Below, one piece after another: positions 1-7,128 of a stretch of DNA of 13,165 nucleotides. A program made the position numbers and the translations under genes. Numbering within the stretch: position 1 is the stretch's first letter; each line of letters begins with the position of its first letter. The DNA lies in contig DQYP01000002.1 of assembly GCA_011043375.1 (NCBI GenBank), positions 1 to 13,165 on the forward strand, read 5' to 3'. The notes beneath the pieces are model-generated. The model had not been told where the DNA came from and made no database searches. It was given only the letters and a program-made list of their open reading frames with translations. The stretch comes from Thermotogaceae bacterium. Its GTDB lineage: Bacteria; Thermotogota; Thermotogae; B21-G9; HyVt-16.

Positions 1-108
1 ACCTAAATCAACTAAATCCTGTTGCACCATTCCAGGAACATTTCCTTCAAATTGGTATTCACCATCACAATCTCTTACAAACCATTTCCCATTCAAAGAT
101 TTTTTCAT
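1..108 (-). CDS. Probable GH2 beta-mannosidase, N-terminal 36 codons only
   Basis: This is the start of a gene that runs off the left edge of the window. It begins with ATG at 108-106, seven bases after a strong GAGGAGGG ribosome site (about 116-123). The visible 36 residues include SLNGKWFV near residues 4-11 and NVPGMVQQDLVDLG at the end. That pairing, a short 'LNGKW' strand followed by 'VPG.V..DL...G', is how the N-terminal sugar-binding domain of GH2 beta-mannosidases usually opens. No signal peptide is visible, so a cytoplasmic enzyme is expected, releasing mannose from the non-reducing end of imported beta-mannosides. It lies 25 bases after the ATPase gene with no terminator between them, so it is probably the last visible gene of the importer 1 operon. 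The catalytic domain is out of view. Another GH2 activity (beta-galactosidase or beta-glucuronidase) is possible but fits this N-terminus less well. Confidence 0.72.
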   Translation of the reverse strand, partial: MKKSLNGKWFVRDCDGEYQFEGNVPGMVQQDLVDLG

Positions 109-133
109 TATTAAACCCTCCTCACACTATACA

Positions 134-928
134 CTAAAGCGCCCATTCCTGATGTAGAGTAGGAACATCTTGGATCAATTTCTTGGTATAAGGATGCTGC
201 GGGTTGGTGATTATATCATCAGCACTCCCTTGTTCTACAAGTTCACCATTGTGCATTATGAGTATCCTGTCACTCACGTAGTATGCAAGTCCAAGATCGT
301 GAGTTATAAATACAATAGAAGATTTTTCTCTCTCTCTCAAGCTCAAAAGAAGTTCCAAGATGCTTGATCTTAAAACAGCATCTATCATGGACGTCGGCTC
401 ATCGGCTATCAACAACTTTGGCTCTATGAGAAAGATTCTTGCAATCATTATCCTTTGTCGTTGCCCACCACTGAGCTCAAAAGGATATTTTTCTGCAACT
501 TCCTCGTATCTCATATTGACATATTCAAGAACTTTTCTTATTCTCTTATCTTTTTCTTCCTTTGAAGGCTGAACGTCGAACAATTTGAAGGAATCATCCA
601 ACACTTTTCTAACAGTGAAAAACTGATTGAAAGAGGCGAAAGGATCTTGAAATATACCTTGAACTTTTCTCCAGTACTCCCTCTTTTTCTTTCCTCTAAA
701 ATTAGAGATATCCTCCCCCTCTATTTCTATTGTACCTTCTGTTGGCTTTAAAAGATTCAGCATCATCCTAGCGGTTGTAGTTTTACCGCTCCCACTTTCA
801 CCAACTATGGATATAATTTCATTCTCGTATATATCAAAACTCACATTTTTAACAGCAACAACTCTCTTTTTTTTACTACCAAACACTCTTGTTAAATTCC
901 TAACTTTTAAAAGAATTTTCTTGTCCAT
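134..928 (-). CDS. Oligosaccharide/peptide ABC importer ATPase, F-type, short form (importer 1)
   Basis: This 264-residue protein is the second nucleotide-binding subunit of importer 1; it hydrolyses ATP on the cytoplasmic face. The ABC core is complete: Walker A GESGSGKTT at 43-51, Q-loop Gln94, signature LSGGQ at 152-156, Walker B LLIADEP at 172-178 and switch His210. The D-loop reads SMIDAV rather than the usual SALDVS, and the F subunit of importer 2 has the similar SMVDAS. The protein ends 17 residues after the HPY motif (245-247). It therefore lacks the roughly 60-70-residue C-terminal extension with four cysteines that the other three ATPases here carry. The TAG stop is followed within 25 bases by the ribosome site and ATG of the next gene, so no tail is hidden in another frame. 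It starts with ATG 19 bases after the D-type ATPase gene and belongs to the same operon. Sugar specificity cannot be read from this subunit. Confidence 0.93.
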   Translation of the reverse strand: MDKKILLKVRNLTRVFGSKKKRVVAVKNVSFDIYENEIISIVGESGSGKTTTARMMLNLLKPTEGTIEIEGEDISNFRGKKKREYWRKVQGIFQDPFASFNQFFTVRKVLDDSFKLFDVQPSKEEKDKRIRKVLEYVNMRYEEVAEKYPFELSGGQRQRIMIARIFLIEPKLLIADEPTSMIDAVLRSSILELLLSLREREKSSIVFITHDLGLAYYVSDRILIMHNGELVEQGSADDIITNPQHPYTKKLIQDVPTLHQEWAL

Positions 929-947
929 AAACTCAACACCCTTTCAT

Positions 948-1922
948 TCATACTTTGATACATCTAACCAATCTACCTTTAGCTTCTCTCATCTCTATTG
1001 GGGCTTTTCTACATTCATCGTCTGCCAATGGACATCTGTCTGCAAATCTACAACCTTGTATTTCAAGTCTTGGATCAGGTGGAGCACCAGGAATACTTGG
1101 TAGTTTCTTACCTTTTATTCCCTTCTCAGGAACAATTATTGAATTCATCAAGGCATTAGAATAGGGATGTACCGGATCAAATATAACTTGTTCCATAGTT
1201 CCAACTTCAACAAATTCACCAGCATACATAACAGCTATTTTCGTTGCTATGTGTCTCAAAATAGGCAAATCGTGCGTTATGAATATAACACTCTTTATTA
1301 TTTTTTCTTCGAAAAGTTGCCTTATCAATTTTATAACTATTTTCTGCGAAGAAACATCGAGTGCCGAGGTTGGTTCATCCGCTATAACAACCTCTGGGTT
1401 CATCATTGTGGAAATAACGACTATAGTTCTCTGCTTCATACCACCACTGAGTTCCAATGCATAAGCATCCAGTACCCTTTTTGGCAAGGAAAGAGACTCG
1501 AATCTTTCTGCTGCTCTTTTGATTATTTCATCTTCACTGAGATTGGGTTCATGTTCTTTAACAAGATCAACTATGAATCGTTTTACTTTTAAAGTTGGAT
1601 TGAGTGCATTCATTGCACTTTGAGGAATGAATGATATTTTTTTACCAAGAATTTCTTTTCTGAGTTTCGAATGATTTATATTAGTTAGTTCAACATCACC
1701 AAGTTTTACGGAACCTTTTCCATATTTCAAAGGTGGTGGAAAAAGTCCCGATATACTTATTCCGAGTGTGGATTTACCACAACCTGATTCTCCAGCTATT
1801 CCAAGAATCTCTCCTTCTTTAAGTTCAAAAGAAACACCATTTACTGCCTTTATTTTTTCACCAAGTCTCGTTTGGTAATATGTGTAAAGATCTTTGACTT
1901 CCAAAAGTTTTTTTCCACTCAA
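948..1922 (-). CDS. Oligosaccharide/peptide ABC importer ATPase, D-type (importer 1)
   Basis: This 324-residue nucleotide-binding subunit has Walker A GESGCGKST at 44-52, Q-loop Gln101, signature LSGGM at 158-162, Walker B VVIADEP at 178-184, D-loop SALDVS and switch His217. The C-terminal 'oligo_HPY' extension is present: HPY at 252-254, PGAPPDPR at 278-285, and cysteines 291, 297, 304 and 321. A [4Fe-4S] cluster has been reported at the equivalent cysteines in a mycobacterial OppD. Translation starts at TTG (1922-1920). No ATG or GTG lies in frame before the upstream stop at 1940-1938, and GAGGAG at 1939-1934 is the ribosome site, about 11 bases away. A three-codon ATG reading frame (1930-1919) overlaps both the permease stop and this TTG. 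The gene begins seven bases after permease C ends. It should pair with the F-type ATPase to form the asymmetric ATPase dimer. Confidence 0.94.
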   Translation of the reverse strand: MSGKKLLEVKDLYTYYQTRLGEKIKAVNGVSFELKEGEILGIAGESGCGKSTLGISISGLFPPPLKYGKGSVKLGDVELTNINHSKLRKEILGKKISFIPQSAMNALNPTLKVKRFIVDLVKEHEPNLSEDEIIKRAAERFESLSLPKRVLDAYALELSGGMKQRTIVVISTMMNPEVVIADEPTSALDVSSQKIVIKLIRQLFEEKIIKSVIFITHDLPILRHIATKIAVMYAGEFVEVGTMEQVIFDPVHPYSNALMNSIIVPEKGIKGKKLPSIPGAPPDPRLEIQGCRFADRCPLADDECRKAPIEMREAKGRLVRCIKV

Positions 1923-1929
1923 AGCACCA

Positions 1930-2763
1930 TCAGCTCCTCAACCTTGGATTGAATATTTCATCCATACCTGTACTCATGAATAAAAGTGAAAAGGTTATGA
2001 ATGCTATGGTTAGTGCCGGTGGAATAAAAGCCCACCATGCACCGGTTCTAACTGCCTCAAACAACAATGCCCAGGATAACATAGTTCCGAGTGACACTAT
2101 GTTACTCGGACCAAGTCCAAGCATACTTATACCTGCTTCATTTAAAATTCCAGAGGCAACCTGCAAAACGAAAGCCATGAAAATATATGACATTATATAC
2201 GGCAAAACTTCTCTTAACATTATCTCAAAAGTTCCCATACCACTTATCTTTGCAAGATCAATGTGTTCTCTAACTCTCAAACTTGTAGCCTGCGCTCTGA
2301 CTGCCCTTGCAGTCCAAGGCCATGATGTTATTCCTATTATTAGTCCCATTATTCCAAGCGATCTATTCTGAAGACTAACGGAGATCAATATTAAAATCAC
2401 AAAAGGCGGAACAACTAAGAATATGTTTGTTATGGTATTTAAGAGATTATCAACCCAACCTCCAATATAACCAGCGGTTAATCCAATCCCTACGCCTATG
2501 AGGGTTGCAACAGTCCCTGCTAAAAGACCTATAAACATCGATGTTTTCAGTCCATGTATTAATTCCACTAATACATCTCTTCCAAAATTATCCGTTCCAA
2601 GCCAAAATTCTTTGGAAGGTGGTTGATACATAAAACCTGCGAGATCCAATGGATCCTTATGATTAAAGACTGGAAACAGCAACCCAAGAAATAACAGCGT
2701 TAAGAACAAGCAAAGACCAAAAACGAATTTTTTAGATGTGAATAGAAGTTTTAGTGTTTTCAT
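1930..2763 (-). CDS. Oligosaccharide/peptide ABC importer permease, C-type (importer 1)
   Basis: This 277-residue integral membrane subunit of the DppC/OppC family forms half of the translocation pathway. The first membrane helix is at about 13-33. It is followed by the family motif LGTDNFGRDV at 55-64, then hydrophobic segments at about 76-99, 114-131, 138-148 and two or three more towards the C-terminus. The cytoplasmic coupling (EAA-type) loop lies at about 165-188, running from REHIDLAKISGMG to LREVLP, and contacts an ATPase. The length is normal for the family. The ATG at 2763-2761 follows GGAGGAGAG, which lies inside the end of the upstream gene. Only one base separates the two genes, so translation is probably coupled. 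The reading frame is intact even though its permease partner just upstream carries an internal stop. Confidence 0.94.
   Translation of the reverse strand: MKTLKLLFTSKKFVFGLCLFLTLLFLGLLFPVFNHKDPLDLAGFMYQPPSKEFWLGTDNFGRDVLVELIHGLKTSMFIGLLAGTVATLIGVGIGLTAGYIGGWVDNLLNTITNIFLVVPPFVILILISVSLQNRSLGIMGLIIGITSWPWTARAVRAQATSLRVREHIDLAKISGMGTFEIMLREVLPYIMSYIFMAFVLQVASGILNEAGISMLGLGPSNIVSLGTMLSWALLFEAVRTGAWWAFIPPALTIAFITFSLLFMSTGMDEIFNPRLRS
1934..1939 (-). promoter_or_regulatory. Ribosome binding site fixing the TTG start of ATPase D (importer 1)
   Basis: GAGGAG on the minus strand lies inside the last codons of permease C, 11 bases before the TTG at 1922. It is only 3 bases from the ATG at 1930, which is too close for normal use and opens a frame of just three codons. 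The site supports TTG as the real start. Confidence 0.65.
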
Positions 2764-2764
2764 T

Positions 2765-3778
2765 TCATCTCTCCTCCAATTGAGCAGCTTTTACTCTTGG
2801 ATCAATGATTCCGTAGACTATATCAATTATGAAGTTTGCTACTAAAACTGTTAAAGTTATTATCAAAGTTGAACCCTGTATCAATGGATAATCCAATTGT
2901 CTTATACCGTTGAAAAGCCATGATCCAACCCCTGGATATGAAAAGACTATCTCCGTTACAAGTGCCCCTCCAACCATGGTACCGAGGCTGAGTGCAAGTC
3001 CTGTGATTTGAGGTAACATTGCATTTCTGAAAACGTACTTGAGTATCTTCCTATCACTTATTCCAAGCAATCTACTGTAAAGGACATAATCTGTATTTAA
3101 TTCGTATATTGACATCTCTCTCATGCCTATTCCCTGACCACCTATCGCCACTAAGACAATGGATATATATGGAAGAAAATAATGATGGAGAACATCCTTT
3201 ATGAATGTCCACGAGAACGCTGGAATCAAATTTCTACTGTATCCTCCCCCTATCGGGAACCACTCCAAATAAACTCCGAAAATGTAAAGTAATATTATTG
3301 CCAAACAATAATAAGGAATTGAATTTACAAAAAGAGCCACTGGGAACAAAACTTAATCAAATGTTCCTTTTTTGTAAGCCGCAATAGCACCAAAGAGATT
3401 ACCAATTATCCAACCAGTCAGTATGGCTGGCAATTGTAATGCAATTGTCCAGGGTAATGCCTCTCCTAAAATAGAAGTGACTTTTTTTGGGAACAAACTG
3501 AATGATGTTCCAAGATCACCTTTCAAGATGTTCTTTATGTAATTTATGAATTGAACAGGTAAAGGTTTATCCAAACCAAATTCTTTCATAAAAGATTCAT
3601 AAAGCCTTTCAAGGGATTCACTGTTAACACCACCAGTTGCCATTTGAGATATTATCGCTGAAACAGGATTACCGGGTATAAGTCGTGGAAGGAAAAAATT
3701 CAGAAAGATGGCTATGAAAAAGGTCAGTATATACCAAAACAACTTTCTGGACAAATATTTAAAATAAGGATTCACCAA
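2765..3778 (-). pseudogene. Oligosaccharide/peptide ABC importer permease, B-type, with in-frame TAA at codon 142 (importer 1)
   Basis: Read straight through, this is one DppB/OppB-family permease of 337 codons, matching the 336 residues of the importer 2 homologue. The first part (3778-3353, 141 residues, ATG start after GAGGTGAG) contains the first membrane helix at about 13-33 and the periplasmic region, and ends ...AYKKGTFD. A TAA at 3355-3353 follows. The same frame then continues without any shift (VLFPVALF, IPYYCLAIILL) into the remaining helices and the coupling loop (DYVLYSRLLGISDRK to NAMLPQ). In the importer 2 permease the matching place reads RWAKVLSV, with Lys145 at the stop position, so a single AAA-to-TAA change explains it. 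Both halves otherwise look well conserved. The stop is a recent mutation, a sequencing error or, least likely, a recoded codon. TTG at 3349 could restart translation only with a poorly placed ribosome site. Confidence 0.85.
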
Positions 3779-3801
3779 ATCTCACCTCGTTATTTATTTT
3801 T

Positions 3802-3829
3802 AAAAACCCCATGGGGAACCCCCATGGGG
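3802..3829 (-). terminator. GC-rich stem-loop between binding protein and permease B, partial terminator (importer 1)
   Basis: Two copies of CCCCATGGGG (3807-3816 and 3820-3829) are separated by AAC. Because each copy is its own reverse complement, they form a perfect 10-bp stem with a 3-base loop. On the minus strand the stem is followed by five T, then AAAAATAAATAA. It begins 19 bases after the binding-protein stop and ends about 23 bases before the permease start. A leaky terminator or mRNA-stabilising hairpin here would give more binding protein than membrane subunits, as is common in ABC import operons. The short T-run suggests incomplete termination. Confidence 0.7.
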
Positions 3830-3848
3830 CGTTGATAACGACCCTTTA

Positions 3849-5564
3849 TTATTTCACTGGTTCGATATGCCAGAGTATTTTTACCGCTGCTGCTGTTAAA
3901 ACCGTTGGAGGAGCATATGGATTCTCTGCTGTTGGGAATCCTTTCCAATGTGTCTCGTTGAATTCGTGGAACAACCATGGTCTGTATTCGAGAACTATCA
4001 ACGGCACATCATTCATATAGATCTTATCAAGTTCCGCGTAGAGTTTCTTCAATTCTTCTTTATCTGTTACTTTCGGTATTTTCTCTATCAATTCATCTGC
4101 TTTTGGATTTTCGTACCTTCCCCAGTTTCTGAAAGCGACTTGTCCCATTGGGGCGTTCCCTTTCGAGTAGAGAGCATCTTGGAATCTTGCCCATGGCTGA
4201 GTTGGACCTGGGTAACCTGCTGGAGTATTCATTATTATGTCGAAGTTTCCAGTATTTCTATCGTCTGCCCAAACTGGTGTATCTGGGAAGTACGTTTGAA
4301 TATCTATACCAACTCTTCTTGCACCTTGTGCAACGATTTGCAATGAAACCATCCAATCGGTCCAACCATAAGGACACTCAATCTTGAACGGTCCAAGTCT
4401 TGTTCCGTCAGGAAGTCTGTATATTCCATCAGGCCCTTTCTTACAACCAATGCTCTCAAGTAATTCTATTGCTTTCTTTGGATTATATTCCCAACCATAT
4501 TGCTTCACGATATCTTCATTGAAGAATTCTTTTTCTGCACCAAATGGGAGTATCAAACTTGATTTCGCAGTTGGAGAATACTTTGTCATAGCAAGTTCTG
4601 CAACTTTCGCATAATCGATCGAGTATGCTATAGCCTTTCTAACTTCTGGAACATCAAGTGGATGCTTGTGAAGATTGAACCAAATCGATGGTGTGGATGC
4701 AGGAACATGATATGGAGGTTTTTTGTACCATGTGCTTATAGGTAATTTTTTATCTTCCCACATTTTCCAAATTTGAGGTGCGAATTGTTGTGAGAGATCT
4801 ATCTCGCCTTTTTCAAATGCAAGGTTTCCTTCATCGTTACTCTTGAATACTGGGTGGATTATATACTTTGGCTTTGGAAGTCCGCCATATATCTTGTTTT
4901 TCCAGTAATTGTCGTATCTTTCAAGAACGATTCTTTCACTGTTGAATGAGTGAAGCTTGTATGGACCAGAACCGACAGGATTTTTGTTTTCAAATCTTCT
5001 GAGCTCTACTACATCGTAACCTGCATCTTCTTCAACCTTTGTCCATATATGCTTCGGGAGTATAAAAACTGTCCACAATTGGTTCAAAAGTATCAATCTG
5101 TTTGGATTATCAGCTTTCATCTTAAAGTATATTGTCTTGTCGCCTTCAGCCCATACTTTTTCAAGATATTCCCAAACAACTGTGTGGCCTAGAGGATATT
5201 CGTTTGCGAGTTCAAAAGTATAAACTACATCGTCTGCTGTTAGTGGTTGGCCATCCTGCCAGTAGGCTCCATCGTATAGTGTGACCTTCAATGTTAGATC
5301 GTCAACCCACTCATAACTTTGAGCAAGTCCTGGTTCAAGTTCACCATTCAGCAAGTTGAAGAGGAACAATGTTTCATAAATTAAATTCATTCCCTGGTGC
5401 ATTGGCCATGCAGGATTACCAGCATACGGATTGAAGCTCGTTGGTGGTCCCCATTGGTGACCTGCGATGTAAAGTGTTTCACTTCTTGGAAATTGCTCTG
5501 CTCCGAAGATAGAGCCAGCAACGAGGAGCGAAATTAACAAACCGATTAAGAAGAGTTTCCTCAT
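3849..5564 (-). CDS. Extracytoplasmic oligosaccharide/peptide-binding protein, SBP family 5 (importer 1)
   Basis: This 571-residue solute-binding protein captures the substrate outside the membrane and delivers it to the importer 1 permeases. Residues 1-22 form a signal peptide (MRKLF, a hydrophobic core, then cleavage likely after IFGA). No lipobox cysteine is seen, so it is probably soluble in the periplasm-like space. The family 5 signature lies at about 76-119: LEPGLAQSYEW, then DGAYWQDGQPLTADDVVYTFE. Length and domain pattern fit family 5. Many aromatic residues (for example HQWGPP near 36-41) would suit sugar stacking, and Thermotoga family members are known to bind beta-linked oligosaccharides. 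The specific ligand here is inferred, and a peptide ligand is not excluded. The ATG follows AAAGGGGGT about 8 bases upstream. A perfect palindrome lies 24 bases before the start and a GC-rich stem-loop just after the stop. Confidence 0.93.
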   Translation of the reverse strand: MRKLFLIGLLISLLVAGSIFGAEQFPRSETLYIAGHQWGPPTSFNPYAGNPAWPMHQGMNLIYETLFLFNLLNGELEPGLAQSYEWVDDLTLKVTLYDGAYWQDGQPLTADDVVYTFELANEYPLGHTVVWEYLEKVWAEGDKTIYFKMKADNPNRLILLNQLWTVFILPKHIWTKVEEDAGYDVVELRRFENKNPVGSGPYKLHSFNSERIVLERYDNYWKNKIYGGLPKPKYIIHPVFKSNDEGNLAFEKGEIDLSQQFAPQIWKMWEDKKLPISTWYKKPPYHVPASTPSIWFNLHKHPLDVPEVRKAIAYSIDYAKVAELAMTKYSPTAKSSLILPFGAEKEFFNEDIVKQYGWEYNPKKAIELLESIGCKKGPDGIYRLPDGTRLGPFKIECPYGWTDWMVSLQIVAQGARRVGIDIQTYFPDTPVWADDRNTGNFDIIMNTPAGYPGPTQPWARFQDALYSKGNAPMGQVAFRNWGRYENPKADELIEKIPKVTDKEELKKLYAELDKIYMNDVPLIVLEYRPWLFHEFNETHWKGFPTAENPYAPPTVLTAAAVKILWHIEPVK

Positions 5565-5587
5565 AAAAATGACCCCCTTTCTGAATT

Positions 5588-5609
5588 TATTCGGGGAATT
5601 CCCCGAATA
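5588..5609. promoter_or_regulatory. Perfect 22-bp palindrome between ROK gene and binding-protein gene; candidate operator or stem-loop
   Basis: The arms TATTCGGGG and CCCCGAATA flank AATT, and all 22 bases are self-complementary. It starts 4 bases after the stop codon of the ROK gene and ends 23 bases before the ATG of the binding protein, just ahead of that gene's ribosome site. As RNA it forms a 9-bp stem with a 4-base loop. No T-run follows on the minus strand (AATTCAG), so it does not look like a standard terminator. Its position and symmetry suit a dimeric regulator such as the neighbouring ROK protein. I recognise no published motif in it. Confidence 0.5.
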
Positions 5610-5613
5610 TATT

Positions 5614-6792
5614 TTAAATTCCTAAAATTTCTTTTGAAATTATCCTTGATGCCGTTATTGCAGCCCCTTTCACTATTACGTTCGTCTGATCGAGAGAACT
5701 CTTTATTATGTTAATTCCATTGTTCACCCATAGAACGGAACTTTTGACTTTGCCTCTAACCAAATTAAGTATTTCGTCTGGAATGAATACCCCTTCACCA
5801 CCAATTATAATAGATTCTGGACTCAGTATGTTAACGAGATTAGTTATACCCTCTGCTAATTTATCCGCAAACTTTTCGAAGATTTTCTTTGCGAATTCAT
5901 CACCTTTTTCATAAAGTCTGCAAATATTCCTAAACTTCTCGTATGATGTATTCCCCTTGAGTTTTTCACCCCTTAGTTTTTCATATTCGTCTGCTACTCT
6001 CGATATAGAAATGAAAGTTTCCCAACATCCTGTTCTACCACAGAAACAGTCGTTTTCATCCGATATTTTCATGTGACCGATTTCACCCGCTGAATTGAAA
6101 GCTCCTTTGTACAAAGTTCCGTTGGTTATTATTCCGCCACCGATGCCTTCTCTGATGAACATGTACAGGAAATCCGCAGGCTTACTTCTTTTATCAGTGT
6201 TTTGAAATTGTTCTGCTATTACTGCGAGGTTTGAATCATTTTCCAGATAAATCTTGTGTAGTGGAAGAAGTTTGCTAACATCGATATCATTCCATCTAAG
6301 ATTTGGAGCGAATAGAATTTTTTGGTGGGTATAATTGACCATTCCGGGAATTCCCATTATTGTTAATGTATTTGCAGCAGACTCCAACACGAGATCATTT
6401 TTTATTTTTTGATTTAACATCTCGAAAAACTTTTCTGGTTCTTTAATTGTTTCAAACTCCTCTATTGTTTCAAAAGTGGTATCAAAATATCCAATTGCAA
6501 AAGTAGATGAATTCACTCCAAGGTCCAATACCAAGAATTTCGCAAAATCCTTATTTAAAAACAATTTTTTTGAATGTCTTCCGAGCCTCGAATGAATTAT
6601 TCCCTTTTCGACAACGGCCTTTCGCCTTATCAGATCGTTTATAATCTTCGATACAGTACTTATATTAAGACCAGAAATGCTGGATATGAGGCTCCTTGTT
6701 ATTCCAGGCTCAATGCGAATCAGCTCTAAAACTTTCAATTTGTTGGTATTTTTCATGACTCTGGAATTTATAAACTCACTTTTATTTTTCAA
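5614..6792 (-). CDS. ROK-family transcriptional regulator (NagC/XylR type)
   Basis: This 392-residue protein has a winged helix-turn-helix at about 18-70 (KVLELIRIEPGITRSLISS, then NISTVSKIINDLI) followed by a ROK domain. The ROK hallmarks are present: GIGGGI at about 216-221, GEIGH at 236-240 and the zinc motif C249-x-C251-G-x-x-G-C256-x-E258. Beyond these, an IIIGGEG stretch lies near the C-terminus. The nucleotide-binding loop of sugar kinases is degenerate (LDLGVNSST near 89-97), so it is a regulator, not a kinase. Such proteins usually repress sugar operons and release DNA on binding a sugar. It is transcribed together with, or just ahead of, importer 1 and probably controls it, perhaps through the palindrome after its stop. 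The start is TTG (6792-6790) preceded by GAGGGG at about 6 bases; an internal ATG at codon 13 lacks a good ribosome site. The effector is unknown, with a beta-mannoside-derived sugar the best guess from context. Confidence 0.93.
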   Translation of the reverse strand: MKNKSEFINSRVMKNTNKLKVLELIRIEPGITRSLISSISGLNISTVSKIINDLIRRKAVVEKGIIHSRLGRHSKKLFLNKDFAKFLVLDLGVNSSTFAIGYFDTTFETIEEFETIKEPEKFFEMLNQKIKNDLVLESAANTLTIMGIPGMVNYTHQKILFAPNLRWNDIDVSKLLPLHKIYLENDSNLAVIAEQFQNTDKRSKPADFLYMFIREGIGGGIITNGTLYKGAFNSAGEIGHMKISDENDCFCGRTGCWETFISISRVADEYEKLRGEKLKGNTSYEKFRNICRLYEKGDEFAKKIFEKFADKLAEGITNLVNILSPESIIIGGEGVFIPDEILNLVRGKVKSSVLWVNNGINIIKSSLDQTNVIVKGAAITASRIISKEILGI

Positions 6793-7074
6793 AAATAACC
6801 CCTCTTTAATTTATGGATTACATCAATTAATTTTCTATAAGATTCTATCATCATATCCGAAAAAATCATAGCCAAAAAAATCTGAGAAAAAAGAAATAAC
6901 AAGAAACAATTGGGAGCATTTTAAAGATAATGTGAAATAACAAAAGATATTCGTCGAAAACCATAAATAATCAAAAATGGAGTTCAAAATGGCAAACTGA
7001 GATCACTTTTAAAGAGGTGAAGTTTCTCGAATACGTTGGGATGATATGAAAAGAAATTGACAACTTAAGAAGAG
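6793..7074. other. Gene-free AT-rich stretch ahead of the ROK gene
   Basis: These 282 bases lie between the terminator of the importer 2 operon and the ROK ribosome site. A promoter for ROK and importer 1 must lie here if they form a separate transcription unit. The minus strand is very T-rich. The stretch contains one weak promoter candidate and a 26-codon frame (6869-6789) whose TGA overlaps the ROK TTG start, but that frame has no ribosome site. I see no tRNA, repeat array, riboswitch-like fold or convincing protein gene. Confidence 0.6.
6967..6995 (-). promoter_or_regulatory. Weak candidate sigma-A promoter for the ROK/importer 1 operon
   Basis: On the minus strand TTGCCA (6995-6990) is followed after 17 bases by GATTAT (6972-6967). 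These match the -35 and -10 consensus at 5 and 4 of 6 positions. It would leave a leader of roughly 170 bases before the ROK start. In a stretch this rich in A and T, such matches are expected by chance, so this is only the best of several weak candidates. Confidence 0.22.
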
Positions 7075-7110
7075 AAAAAAAGACAAGGATAGTTCTCACT
7101 ACCCTTGCCT
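7075..7110 (-). terminator. Intrinsic terminator of the importer 2 operon
   Basis: On the minus strand a 12-bp stem (arms AGGCAAGGGTAG and CTATCCTTGTCT, with two G-T pairs) encloses the 6-base loop TGAGAA. It is followed directly by TTTTTT and CTCTTC. It begins 18 bases after the stop of the F-type ATPase. This is the clearest terminator in the window and separates importer 2 from the ROK/importer 1 unit. Confidence 0.88.
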
Positions 7111-7128
7111 TAATTTTGTGGAAGTTCC

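Noticed and set aside
6346..6355. GGGAATTCCC inside the ROK gene, resembling the core of the 22-bp palindrome
   Set aside because: It encodes the conserved GIPG stretch of the ROK domain and the symmetry does not extend beyond 10 bases, so it is best explained as coding sequence.
6932..7128. Plus-strand coding-like stretch (KEVKFLEYVGMI, stop, KEIDNLRREKK) suggesting a decayed gene
   Set aside because: It has an in-frame TGA in the middle. Its second half overlaps the terminator and the end of the ATPase gene on the other strand, and I recognise no family.
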